A stretch of DNA of 64,000 nt from Symbiodinium natans (GCA_905221605.1 CAJNDS010000122.1:157267-221266), one strand, 5' to 3'. Positions 44,041 to 53,860 are shown, numbered from the stretch's first letter. Numbers and translations are program-made. Notes: generated from the letters alone by a model not told the origin.

Positions 44041-44519
44041 GAGTTTGGGGGGGGGGGGGGGGGAGTTTACTACTAATTGCTTAAGAGCCCACCCTTCCCA
44101 AACAAAAACTAATAGAACAATCCTCCTTATAAGGGCAAATAGGGATATTCATCCTTTGGGGGTTCTTAAGCAGCCAGTAGTTTAGGCTTGAGCCCCACAT
44201 AGCCTACAGTAGTATTCCTTGAGGTTGCAGAGTAGGTAGCTTTGAACCTGTCTAGGGGCACTACAAGCCCTATGTAAGTGGTCTAGGACCCGGAGTAGGC
44301 CCTTTTTTCTTTTTTTCAGGGTTGGGGTTGCCTTAGAAGCCCCATAAGGCCAAAACAGGTGCCCTTTGTATTCCTAGGTTACTCCTCCTGGTTCTAGATT
44401 CCTTAGTAGATTAGTAGCAGAGTAGCGAACCTTTAACCTTTTTGGGGCGAAAATCCCTACACAATCCCAAAAGTTAACCTTTAGTTGCCCTGGATACTGG
44501 ACAACTAAGATTCCTACCC
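44041..44519. other. Cluster of three introners (families B, I, H)
   Basis: B at 44070-44180 (CTACTAATTGCTTAAGAG...), I at 44283-44397 (CTAGGACCCGGAG...GGTTCTAG) and H at 44402-44519 (CTTAGTAGATTAG...CAACTAAG), close together. 43988-44047 just before may be an exon (GEAAKCLASMRAKRPMSL); no exon is clear between them. Confidence 0.6.
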
Positions 44520-44660
44520 TACGACCCAGGTATATTTGTATACCTGAAACCCTACAAAGTGAAGGATTGTAGGATTGTAGGGTGCGGGGCGTTTAGAGAC
44601 AGGTTACTGCGACATGCTGCGAACAGTTCGCAGCTCGATAGGATTTGGGGTTTGCAGGTT

Positions 44661-47600
44661 TCCGATCCAACGTAGGAGGTTATCGAAACATGGATCTTAG
44701 CTAAGGGGTACAGGGGTTTTAGTAGTATAGGGTATATGACCCACTTTTAGGGTTCTTTTGGAGTTCATTAGCTCCCCAAGCAAAAGCAACGAGCCTCCGC
44801 AGGATCAGGGTGCTCGACGTCGGAGCTGGCGGGGGCCTCTCGACAGCAGGTTTAGGGTTTAGGGTTTTAGGGTTTAGGGTTTTAGGGTTTAGGGTTTAGG
44901 GTTTAGGGTGGAGTGTTTGGGGCAGACCAGGCAAGTATTGTAAGAGTGTTGTAGGCCAAGCTGCCAACAAGCCTTACACCAACTCCAGCGTTTAGGTCCA
45001 CCGCTGTGGGTTTAGGGTTCATGTAACCCTAAACCCGAAACCCTGGAACCTAAACTGAACCAGGAAGCATCTTGCCCTGAAGGAGGTGACCTCCGTTACA
45101 TCCGCCGAAGTCTGGACGAAGCCCAGCTCTCGCTGCGCAGTGTTGAGGTGAGGGAGAACACTTGGAGTTTCATGGGTACTTGTAGCCCCATGAGGGGCTT
45201 TGGGGCTCGACTTAGAGGAGGTTTAGGAGTAAGGCAAGCCAGGAGTTTCAGGGACTGTCACCCTGTAGCTCCATGGGTATATGCGAAAAAAGCAGCTGCC
45301 GAGCCTTCAAGTAGCACCACCCTCCCCCACAACGCGCCAGGTAGTTGCAGTGGAGCCGAATCGGTGCCCTGTCACTATGCTTGGGGACTTGCATGCTTCG
45401 GGCTTTGCTCAAGACCATCTTCTGCTCGCTCATGTTCTCGCCTACTTCACCGGCTAGTGGTGCACTCCTACTCTCTGGTGCCTTTGAACCACGCTGTCCT
45501 TTGTAACCTGAACAGAGCAACTCCCGCGAATCTCAGGTGCACGTGGTCCTGCGTGGAGCGGGAGCAGAAGCGCTGGCTGCCCCAAATTGCTGGTTTCCAG
45601 CTGCTTCCCTCCATGCCGGAGTCCTCGCCAGTGTCTTTGCTAATGGCTTGCAGGTTCAGCGTTCAGGGCTTTGGGAACGTCCGCGTGGGCTATGGGATGC
45701 TGGGTGTGTGTGTGTGTGGGGTCCATCGGCCACAACTCTGCATCCTGGTTGCTGAAAGATGAAACAAGTATGTGGAACACATGTTTCAGCTGGAAGTCTA
45801 GCGCCAGCTGTTGAAGACTCTTGCCCCAGCCCAGCAAGTACGGCCTAAACCCACAACCCTACACAAAAAACCCTAAAGAGCCAGATCAGGGCCCCTAGCG
45901 GCCCTACCAAGTTTTCACTTACTCCTTACTCCCTAAACCCTAAACCCTAAACCGAACGGCAACGCTTTTGATGACCTGTACTTCAACCGCCAATTCCCTG
46001 CAGAGTGTCCGAGAGGTCAGCTAAGCGGGTGGCAAAAAAAAACCCTAAACCCTAAACCCTAACTCTGTTCCCGAGGAGGGCTTCGACATGGCGGTGCTGC
46101 AGCATGTGCTGTGTTGTGCAGAGCGGCCGGAGAATCTGCTCTGCGACGTCCAAAAGGCTCTGAGACCAGGCTGGGTTTAGGGTTTAGGGTTTAGGGTTTA
46201 GGGTTTAGGGTTTAGGGTTTAGGGTTTAGGGTTTAGGGTTTAGGGTTTAGGGTTTAGGGACACACCTGCCAAACTCTGATACCCATGGCAGCATAGAATC
46301 CCCCAAAACGTTAACCCCTCCAGGCGGTTGGCACAAACAAACGGCCCAAGCCCTGTACTTAAAAACAAAAATGTATACATCTATAGGAAAATAAATACAT
46401 AAGGATATACAATAATACATATATAGATAAACTGCGGGTTTCTGACCCTTACTCTATTGCAGGCGGACAGCTGGTTTTCGTGGAGCACGTCTTGGCAGAC
46501 AGCTCTCAGATGCCATACCTACGCACAGCCCAAGCGGCACTGCGATCCGTGCAGATGGCCGTGTGCAACGGCTGCTGGGAACAAGATTAGGGTTTCGGGT
46601 TTAGGGCTTGGGGTTCAGGGTTTAGGGTAACAGGAGTCCTGTTCGGGGTCCTTACTTTTGCCACGCGTGGTGTGCCACAGGGACTAGAACTTGACTAGAA
46701 CTAGTGAGATGTCCGGAGTCAACCTTGATCCACTCTGAGCACGAGCCAACGTGCCGTTGCGATCGAACCCTTCCGGCCCTTGCAGGAAGCAACGGAAGTA
46801 AAACCCTAAACCCCAAACCCTAAACCATCCTAAACCCTAAACCAACCCTAAACCCTAAAGGCTGACGGTTCTTTTTTCGTGTTTTTTCTGGTTTTTTTCG
46901 TGTTTTTTAATGTTGGACCCTCTTTAGTAGGGGCCTCCTTTTTAAAGTCAATTTGGCCGAATTATTCAGGACCCCCTGACTGTTTGCGGGGTCGTCTTTA
47001 AAGTCAAACCGTCCGGGCGCCGTAAGAAATTCCACGTGGCGCGCCTTTAAAAAAGATAGCCGGGCATCGCTGCCCCTTTGAAACCTATCTAAACTCCTCC
47101 CTATGGAAATCATATAAGCCCCCGGGGCCGTGTAATCAGGCTCCCATCCACGCCTCGACTGTTCAGGGGGGGGGGGGCCTACACAGTAAAGAGGGTCCAA
47201 CATTATGGTTTCAGGTGAACCCTAAACCCTAAACCCAAGACCATGAAAAACACGGAAAACACCAGAAAAAACACAAAAAAAAAACCTGGACCCAACCCTA
47301 AACCCTAAACCCTAAACCCTAAACCCTAAACCCTAAACCCTAAACCCTAAACCCTAAACCCTAAACCCTAAACCCTAAACATGAGCAGCTTTGCCAAACC
47401 ATCCCGAGGCTGCGATCCATGCCGCGACACGGAGAGGCTCTTCGAAGGGCAGCTCTTTGAAGTTCCTGCGATGGGCAGTCCAGAAGTAGGTTTGGCAGGA
47501 TTAAGGCTTTGGAGTTTAGGGTTTAGGGTTTAGGGTTTAGGGTTTAGGGTTTAGGGTTTAGGGGTGCACAAGTGCTTTTGGGAGCAAAATGACGGATGAC

Positions 47601-48134
47601 TGGTCCAAGGGCAGCTGCAGGGCTGTGTTTGGTTAGTGGAGGCTTTCCCAGCACGATAACAACAACTTCGTCTGGCTCACAGCCACACCCCCTAAGGGTC
47701 CATATACCTAAATAGGGAATACTTGGACCTTAAAGTACCTCCTATTTAGGAACTTTAAGGCCCCAAGTACATAATAAGGTACATGGACCCTTAGGGACTA
47801 TTCCCTAAACCCTAAACCCTAAACCTTAAACCTGAAACCCTAAACCCTAAACCTAGGCGGGTGGCAAAAAACCCTAAACCCTAAACCTTCCCTTGGCAAC
47901 TGAGGAAGTGAAGCTGAAGCGCTTCAATTTGCCAGTGCTTGGAGTCTTGGTAGCCCACTGCCTTTTCCCATTTTTTTGTCCAAAAAAGGGGTACCCCCTA
48001 TGATGAGATGGTTACTGGGCTACCAAGGAGTTCAGATACCTCACATCAAGGGGGTCGCAGTGAAGCGCGAGTCCGACCCGCCCGTGGCCCTGCGTGGGCC
48101 GTTGACGCCGGCGACATTGCGAGAGTTTCTGTGA
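44661..48134 (+). CDS. METTL7-like class I SAM methyltransferase
   Basis: Predicted S-adenosylmethionine-dependent methyltransferase of the Methyltransf_11 / METTL7 (TMT1) type, whose animal members methylate thiols; substrate here unknown. Exons: about 44661-44695 (QRRRLSKHGS), 44781-44846 with SAM motif I (IRVLDVGAGGGLSTA), 45064-45147 (LRYIRRSLDEAQLSLRSVE), 46076-46169 (EGFDMAVLQHVLCCAERPEN, LLCDVQKALRPG), 46463-46570 (GQLVFVEHVLADSSQMPYL ... VCNG), 47409-47485 (CDPCRDTERLFEGQLFEVPA), 47905-47941 (EVKLKRFNLPVL) and 48028-48134 (GVQIPHIKGVAVKRES ... LREFL, TGA). Splices from 45147 onward are phase-consistent: GT-AG, GC-AG (46170-46462), GC-AG (46571-47408), GT-AG (47486-47904), GA-AG (47942-48027). 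RPGG...EHV, NGC and the GVAVKRE end match the family order. An exon between 44846 and 45064 is probably missed. Introns hold introners, a SINE-like motif and telomeric arrays. Confidence 0.75.
44696..44780. mobile_element. Introner, family K
   Basis: Starts CTTAGCTAAGGGGTACAG and ends TTCATTAGCTCCCCAAG. Excision joins CATGGAT to CAAAAGC in frame before motif I of the METTL7-like gene. Confidence 0.65.
46016..46042 (+). repeat. GTCAGCTAAGCGGGTGGC + A-tract motif
   Basis: GTCAGCTAAGCGGGTGGC followed by A9 and CCCTAAA units. Related copies at 569-592, 43328-43354, 47853-47871 and weaker ones near 36624 and 39394. It lies inside the intron between METTL7-like exons. Confidence 0.7.
46172..46259. 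repeat. (TTTAGGG)12 array at the 5' end of an intron
   Basis: The array starts five bases after the GC donor of the METTL7-like intron 46170-46462. Confidence 0.95.
46909..47204. mobile_element. 296-bp TIR element, family N
   Basis: Perfect 18-base inverted ends AATGTTGGACCCTCTTTA / TAAAGAGGGTCCAACATT. Outside it, a second mirrored pair (TTCGTGTTTTTTCTGG near 46876-46891 and CCAGAAAAAACAC near 47259-47271) suggests insertion into, or an outer layer of, another inverted repeat. It lies in an intron; the internal minus-strand frame is unlikely to be a gene. Confidence 0.8.
47295..47378. repeat. (CCCTAAA)12 array near an intron 3' end
   Basis: Uniform array 30 bases upstream of the acceptor at 47408. 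Confidence 0.95.
47692..47794. mobile_element. Introner-like element, family E
   Basis: CTAAGGGTCCATATACC and GGTACATGGACCCTTAG are inverted ends, with inner ACTTGGACCTTAAAGTACC / GGAACTTTAAGGCCCCAAGT. It lies inside the intron 47486-47904. Confidence 0.8.
47942..48027 (+). mobile_element. Introner, family C, acting as a complete GA-AG intron
   Basis: CTTGGTAGCCCA (47946) and TGGGCTACCAAG (to 48027) are inverted ends. GAGT is duplicated (47942-47945, 48028-48031). Removing element plus one GAGT joins PVLG to VQIPHIKG in the METTL7-like protein without change of frame. Confidence 0.9.
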
Positions 48135-48210
48135 GAGGCTGGTTCCAGGATTCATAGAGGCCCCCCCTATCATTGTACTACTATACCACTATCATTTTTC
48201 TATGTCATTA

Positions 48211-48347
48211 CGCATACATATATATATATATATATGCTCTTATACTTATACTATATCATTACGTATATTGTTCTTAAAACTATTATCATGATGATGATTA
48301 TTGTTAGTATTCTTCCTCTTAACATATATATATATATATATATATAG
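48211..48347. repeat. (TA)n microsatellites
   Basis: Two (TA)n runs in a low-GC stretch downstream of the METTL7-like stop. Confidence 0.85.
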
Positions 48348-48374
48348 AGTATTCTAACCTTAAACCCTAAAACC

Positions 48375-48781
48375 TCAGCTGGGTGGAGGCACAGGATAAC
48401 CAGCCACCCCTCCAGTATCCTCCAGCGAGATGTGGCAGCTTGGCAGAGACAAAGTGCTCTGACCCAGTTAAAAAGGATGCGTGCTCAGGGTTTAGGGTTT
48501 AGGGTTTAGGGTTTAGGGCTTAGGGCTTAGGGCTTAGGGCTTAGGGCTTAGGGTTTAGGGTTTAGGGTTTAGGGTTTAGGGTTTAGGGTTTAGGGTTTAG
48601 GCTCCTGCCAGGTTCTGCGTGCAGAGCTGCACTTCGGTTTTCCCAGAAAACTGGCCTGAACATACCCTGGAGTGCTTTCTTTACATCCTCCTTGCAGGGG
48701 TTCCACCAAAAAATGCACCTAACTCAAACACCCCAGTTCCGAACTGGCTACGATGCAGGTGCAGCCCCCCAGCAGCGATGA
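48375..48781 (+). CDS. Two exons split by a pure telomeric-array intron
   Basis: Exon 48375-48482 reads SWVEAQDNQPPLQYPPARCG then SLAETKCSDPVKKDA. Exon 48601-48781 reads RFSQKTGLNIPWSAFFTSSL then HLTQTPQFRTGYDAGAAP, TGA 48779-48781. With donor GC|GTGCTCAGGG and acceptor TTTAG|GC they join in phase. An alternative using GCTC as a target duplication gives another frame that stops at 48656-48658. Protein not recognised. Confidence 0.5.
48483..48600 (+). repeat. TTTAGGG/CTTAGGG array forming an intron
   Basis: Four TTTAGGG units, five CTTAGGG units, then about seven TTTAGGG units. GCTC occurs at both edges (48484-48487 and 48601-48604). The last unit provides TTTAG as the apparent 3' splice site. 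Confidence 0.85.
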
Positions 48782-48916
48782 TGCCAGCCGGGGGCTAAGG
48801 GCCCACAACGGGTTTAGGGTTTTGGGTTTTGGGTGTAGGGTTTAGGGTTTAGGGTTTAGGGTTTAGGGGTGTCATCACAAGCAGCACAACATTTCTCGAT
48901 CGACCATGGCCCAACG

Positions 48917-48990
48917 GTGCTTTCCGAAATTAGCGGTACCTTATTGGGATCCTTACTACAAGGGAATCCCACTATTTGGGGGGGTTTCTC
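48917..48990. mobile_element. Introner fragment, family F
   Basis: CTTTCCGAAATTAGCGGTACC, then ACTATTTGGGGGGGTTTC; the right end is unclear. Confidence 0.5.
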
Positions 48991-49269
48991 CGATGTCGGC
49001 TCTAGGAGAATGTGTGCGTGTGATTGCGTGTTTGTGTGTCTGCGTTTGTAAGCGATTTGGTGCAAGCCAGCTCTTTTTCTTGCAACTCCTAGGTAGGATA
49101 AGGGGGACCCTTAAAAGGGAACCCTTCTGAACCCTCTTCTGGCTCTCTTAAACAGGGACCTCATTCAGAGGGTCTATTTCCCCAAGATTCCCCCTAATCC
49201 TATCCCTAAACCGTAAACCCTAAACCCTAAACCCTAAACCCTAAACCCTAAACCCTGAGGAAGCTTAGC

Positions 49270-49702
49270 GACATTGTGAGCTCGGCTTGATCCAGGCTCC
49301 AGAACCCTCTCCCAGAAATGAAGATCAGATGCCGCCGGCGCGAACAGGCGGGACCAGCGCCGCTCCACATGGAGGTTTAGGGTTTAGGGTTTAGGGAATA
49401 GTCCCTAAGGGTCTATGTACCTTATTATTATGTACTTGGGCCTTAAAGTCCCTAAATTGGAGGTACTTTAAGCATGGACCCTGAGGGAGTAGTGGTACTG
49501 TGCGCTTCGTGAGGCTTCCTCTGGTCAGGATTGCAAGATCTTGTGGTATATACGGGGCTTCCCTACCTGGGGAAATACTTAGTTGCTACGCACATGCACC
49601 TATGTGCAGACACCTTCCATGAAGGAAGCTGCTGCAGCAGATGTACCTACACGCTGGCCTGCACGACCTTGGTGCTGCTGCTAGCCGCCGCGCCCTTATT
49701 CT
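49270..49702 (+). CDS. Unidentified gene ending in a hydrophobic tail
   Basis: 49270-49373 reads LGLIQAPEPSPRNEDQMPPA. After a family E element, 49499-49545 (RFVRLPLVRIARSC) joins in phase across a 37-base GTATAT...CTTAG intron (49546-49582) to ATHMHLCADTFHEGSCCSRC and TYTLACTTLVLLLAAAPLF, TGA 49700-49702. The C-terminal 18 hydrophobic residues would suit a tail anchor. Other frames are also open here, so the model is tentative. Confidence 0.4.
49405..49495. mobile_element. Introner-like element, family E
   Basis: CTAAGGGTCTATGTACC and CATGGACCCTGAGGG are inverted ends. Confidence 0.65.
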
Positions 49703-49893
49703 GAGCTGGGTTTAGGTTTAGGGTTTAGGGTTTAGGGTTTAGGGTTTAGGGTTTAGGGTTTAGGGTTTAGGGTTTAGGGTTTAGGGCTGCGTAGATTGCT
49801 CCGCCTCTTCTCTGCCGCAGCTTCCTTGTGAACCTTGCGAACCGCAGCCAGGGGCCGCAGGCGATCTGCAAAAGCCATAAAGGGGGGGGCTAG

Positions 49894-50079
49894 GTTTTTC
49901 AAGAGGAAGTACCATCTGCCCGAGGATTCAAGAGCGCCATGACTTGTCAAGGCGAAGTTTCGCTCGAGGTGGCGAAGTTCGGTTCTCGCAGCATGTGCCG
50001 TCGCAAGACTGATGGTGGTTCGCACATGAGTCTTAGTGAGCTCCCCGTCTGCCCCACAGCTGCTTGCTAGCCCAGTGGT

Positions 50080-50110
<31 letters not shown>

Positions 50111-53100
50111 TTTTGGGGGGGGGGGGGGTTTCTGGGTTCCCTTATAAAATAGCCAACCCAAAAACGGGTGTCCCTATTAGAATATGGTTACTGAGCAACC
50201 AAGGCTGAGACGGGGAAGATCGTGAGGCGGCGCAGGAACCCTTCGAAAAGCCAACTGCGCACGCCAACCCGCCAACCATCCCAGCCAGACTTCCTCCCTC
50301 AGCTACCTACCATGGTTGAGAAGGAGCCCTTGGCAACTTAGTAGTAGAGTAAGTAACCTTTGACGTTCTTTTGTGGCACCACAATCCCGATATAATCCAA
50401 AAGGTTAGCCTTGAGTTTTCCTGGATACTGGACAACTAAGGTAAGGCACACTAGCTTGCCGTCGATCGTGGATTTGAAGACCGAAGCCTTGCTTCTGTCC
50501 CGCCAGCTCCACTTGGACTTTCATGAAGTCAAGGATGCCGTGCAGGAGTTGCGGAAGGAGCACCCAACGCTGCCCAATGGAGGTCATCCTTGCTGCACTT
50601 GCTTCCGAAAAGACTCCAAAACAGTTCCCCAAAAAGAGGAGAGAGAGGCAGTGAGAGTGAGAGTGCGAGTGAGAGTGAGAGAGTGTGCAGAACAAGAAGA
50701 AGAACAACAAGCACATCAATGCATCGAAATTATGCAGACGCCATTAGTATACCTTAAAGACTCAAGAGCATTGTGGACGTATCTCACCTTTCCCCCATGC
50801 CTCAAGAGCCTACAACTCACGGTCTACAAGTAAAGACCTTGCTGAGACCATGGCGCACGATGCATTTCGTTTTTCTATTGGTTTATATCTACATCTAACG
50901 TAACGTAATGTATGTAATGCATGTATGTACGTAAGCATATGCCAAGGCATTAGTTTAATTGTGCAATAATCGTATTGTGTTCATGAATGTAGTGTAGTGT
51001 AACATCATGCAATGTGAGTAATATTATGTGTATGTATGTGTGAATGTATGCGTAGGCATGCGCATAGCATGCGTGCGTGTGTATGTGTTTGTATATGCAA
51101 TCGTAAACATACCTGCAATACATAGAGGGGTGTGTGTGTGTGTGTGTATGTGTGTATGTGTGTATGTACGTACGTATGTCTGTCTGCATGTATACTTCTG
51201 TTCGACAGATCTGGATGAAATTATGCTGTGTAGATGCTGTTTCTTGCTGTAGTAGCATATATGCTACTCCCCCCCACCCCCCGCGCGCGCCCATGTTGTC
51301 GACTTCTTTTCGACATGTACGGATGAGTTGTGTAGATGCTATTTCTTGCCGAGCTATACCTTTTCCGCCATCTGAATCTCTTTTTTCTGACAGCAACAGA
51401 ACAGCTTCTACCTGTTTGTACCTGAACCTTCCTACTATTTGCTTAAGAACTCCGAAAAAATACAAAATATTCTTCCCTCTTAAGGGTAATAAAGGGATTG
51501 TTTTTTAAATGGTAGCTTCTGGCTGCCAGGAACTCCGTAGTGGAGGCGAGATGCTTTTACTGTCCCAGTGTTCTGAAGCTTTGGAATGCAAAAGAGCTGT
51601 CCTGTCCCAAAAAAAACTCAAAAGAAACAACTTTTGAGGGTCTCCGGAGCTGAAAACCGCAAACTTCGGGACAGCACGGGCATTTCTGCATCTCAGGCCT
51701 CAAAATCAAAGCACTGGGACAGCACAGCCTCTGCATCCCTGCAGCTCCGTACCCAAAAACATTGGGACGGTACAGCATTTTCTGCACATGACGTGCCTGA
51801 AGGGCCAGAAGTGCTGCGCTGTCCCAATCTTTTTATGGTTCCGGAGCGCGCCCCCACCACCGCAAGAACAGAAGCCGCAGCAGCTGACAAAATGGCCTCC
51901 TCATGATAAACACAGACCTTTAGCACGGGGCTGCCTGCCGTAGTCCGCCGCTGAACACTGTAAGATATCTGCTGGAATATGAAACTCCAGGTATGGAGCT
52001 TCCAGCTTTCCGGCAATGCGTTCTTCAGGCCTTTAATGTCAAGGACATCGACGACAGACTGCTCCAGGATGCTTACCGACAGTGCCAGGCGCGTTTTGTC
52101 AGCACGCTCTGTAGTCTCAAGCTCGCCTTTGGGGATCCTTGCCCCCCCCCCCCCCGCTATCTTCAGATGGCCTCCTATCATAAGACTCTTGTAGACTAGA
52201 GGGCGGGCAAAGCAATGAAAGCCTCAAAAAGGGGACTCCTCTTGAGCATAAAGGACCACCCCGAACCCCAAACCCTAAACCCTAAACCCTAAACCCTGAA
52301 CCCCAAACCCCAAACCCTAAACCCTAAACCCTAAACCAAACCTCAAACCCCAGGCGGCAGAGGGCCCGGTGAGCCCGAAGCGATTCCTCTCCTGGTACCG
52401 GGACCACATCTTCACCTTCATGCACGGCCAGGAGACAAAACTGGCGGGTTCTTAGGGTGGGGAAAAGGAGGGAATGAGATACCCTACATATTCCCTTTTA
52501 AAGTGTAGGTAGAGCAGGTACCCTTTCAGGGTATCTGAGGTCCTCTACAGAATCCCTGAAAGGGTATATATATATATATATATGTTTGTAGGGAGTACCA
52601 TACGTACTCCCTTCAAGGGTATATATACATATATATATATATATATATTGGGCCCTAATTCCCGCATTCCCCTCGAAGAACCAGGAGAAAAACCCGGAGA
52701 AGGAAGATGCTGATGCACTGACGCTTGAGCTTGCCAAGAAGCACCACTGCTCCTGCATCGAGCTCGACAAAGTGAAGCTCAAGTTCGACCACTTCGACAC
52801 CGACAAGAGTGGACTCATCGAGTTCAACGCGTCTTTGTCATAGTTGGGTAACATTTTGCATGTTTAAGGGTACTGAAGCCCAATAAGGTATGTAAATTTA
52901 TGCTTTTAAGATTATCGCAACAATGAACAAGGAGTTTGAGGCGATGATGTACACCCTCCTGCACTGTTCCAACAAGTCAGACCTTCCCTCAAACCGCATT
53001 GAGCGCTTCTGGCACGAGGTGGACCTTGATGGGAATGGCTCTGTGGACTTCACGGACTCTTAGTAGTCGAGTCGGTAACCTTTGACCTTTTCGATGTATT

Positions 53101-53860
53101 CATAATCCCTATAAACTCCCAAAGGCGAACCTGCAATTCCCCCCAGGTTTCTGGAACAGCTAAGGAGTTTACAGAGTGGTACCTGAAATACTTCGCGCTT
53201 GCACAAGAGCACGGCCCGGTTGAGGCCTTCTACGCCTCGTTCATGCCCAGTGTTCAGCGGTCCAACAGCCTGGGATCCAACAAGACCGAAACTAGGGCTT
53301 GGCCCTTAAGGACATTTTGTTTAAGGCGTTTTAGGGTTTAGGGTTTAGGGTTTAGGGTTTCGGGATATTATATAAGGTACCTAGTTCCCTTAGTCCTTAC
53401 TCAGAGCCAGTAGTTTAAAGCCCTAGGTAGGCCCTTTAGGGATAATTCCTTATTTTCAATTGCAGAGGATTAAACCCTAAACCCTAAACCCTTTTCGGAA
53501 TAATTTTTCAGATGTTTCTAAGAGCCAACCTAAGGAAAGCAGCCCCACAACAGATGTCAAGGAGGATGCCTTGGCGATCCTGCGGCATCTTGTGCAGCCA
53601 GCCAGAACCTTGGAAATGAACCCCAAAAGTTTAGGGTTTAGGGTTTAGGGTTTAGGGGGTTTATGGTGAACATACCTGCCTGAATAGGGGTTATGGTAGC
53701 AGAGGGTATATGACACCAATTTTGGGGTTCATTTCGTCCCCAAGGAAGTCCCAAGAGCAAACTGGAGCCCATCGTGCACCAGAGTCGCAGCCGCATCACC
53801 CCGAAGAGCATGAGACGCCGTATGACGACCGGATGCTGCATCGACAACGCACTCAGTTGA
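49894..53860 (+). CDS. Two-EF-hand calcium-binding protein, ten exons
   Basis: Predicted Ca2+-binding regulator. Phase-consistent exons: 49894-50058 (ATG 49939), 50204-50332, 50441-50580, 51965-52088, 52354-52443, 52685-52828, 52932-53054, 53165-53288, 53512-53628, 53745-53860 (TGA). From ATG 49939 this gives 408 residues, total length divisible by three. EF-hand 1 is FDHFDTDKSGLIEFNEF, EF-hand 2 is WHEVDLDGNGSVDFTEF; both loops keep D at 1, 3, 5 (D/N) and G at 6. The N-terminus is basic and serine-rich; the C-terminus is basic (RSRITPKSMRRRMTTG). Introns are GC-AG, GA-AG and GT-AG, four of them being TIR introners; one (53629-53744) starts in a TTTAGGG array. A further upstream exon, 49821-49875 (VNLANRSQGPQAICK), is possible. 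The linker FLSWYRDHIFTFM and the tail EAFYASFMPSVQRS recur, from memory, in dinoflagellate EF-hand proteins. Confidence 0.85.
50063..50203. mobile_element. Introner, family C, TSD GCTG
   Basis: CTTGCTAGCCCAG and CTGAGCAACCAAG ends; GCTG duplicated at 50059-50062 and 50204-50207; a T26/G13 tract inside. With one GCTG removed it is a GC-AG intron (50059-50203) of the EF-hand gene. Confidence 0.85.
50333..50440. mobile_element. Introner, family H, as GC-AG intron
   Basis: CTTAGTAGTAGAGTAAGTAACC at the left, GGACAACTAAG at the right; GGCAA/GGTAA at the edges may be a target duplication with one change. Joins MVEKEPL to VRHTSLPS. Confidence 0.8.
50640..50692. repeat. (GAGAGT)n-type purine tract
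   Basis: Imperfect GAGAGTGAGAGTGCGAGT units in the EF-hand intron; reads as S/H-rich or V/R-rich frames that are not genes. Confidence 0.7.
50880..51190. repeat. TGTATG-rich microsatellite
   Basis: Long stretch of TGTATGTA/TGTG units in the 1.38-kb EF-hand intron 50581-51964. Confidence 0.8.
51432..51515. mobile_element. Introner copy, family B
   Basis: CTACTATTTGCTTAAGAACTCC left; TTTTTTAAATGGTAG right (degenerate). Nested inside an intron of the EF-hand gene. Confidence 0.65.
51565..51832. repeat. ~48-bp imperfect tandem and inverted repeat
   Basis: Units starting GGGACAGCAC..GC(A/C)TTTCTGCAT at 51679, 51717 and 51765, with inverted partners at 51563-51608 and 51822 (CTGTCCCA). Intronic. 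Confidence 0.65.
52444..52684. mobile_element. Introner, family G, with nested duplicate and (TA)n
   Basis: GCGGGTTCTTAGGGTGGGG left; CGAAGAACCAG right. The centre is two related ~90-base units ending in (TA)n runs. It acts as a GC-AG intron joining GQETKL to EKNPEKED in the EF-hand protein. Confidence 0.8.
53055..53164. mobile_element. Introner, family H, as GA-AG intron inside EF-hand 2
   Basis: GACTCTTAGTAGTCGAGTCGG left; CTGGAACAGCTAAG right; GGA occurs at both junctions. Splits the second EF-hand at SVDFT|EFTEW. Confidence 0.85.
53330..53362. repeat. TTTAGGG array
   Basis: Intronic array between EF-hand gene exons; another (53629-53660) forms the next intron's donor. Confidence 0.9.

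Noticed and set aside
45148-45762. 204-codon + strand frame
   Set aside because: It starts inside the intron that follows the GAG|GTGAGG donor of the METTL7-like exon; parts of other frames look equally protein-like, and the METTL7-like exons join in phase without it.
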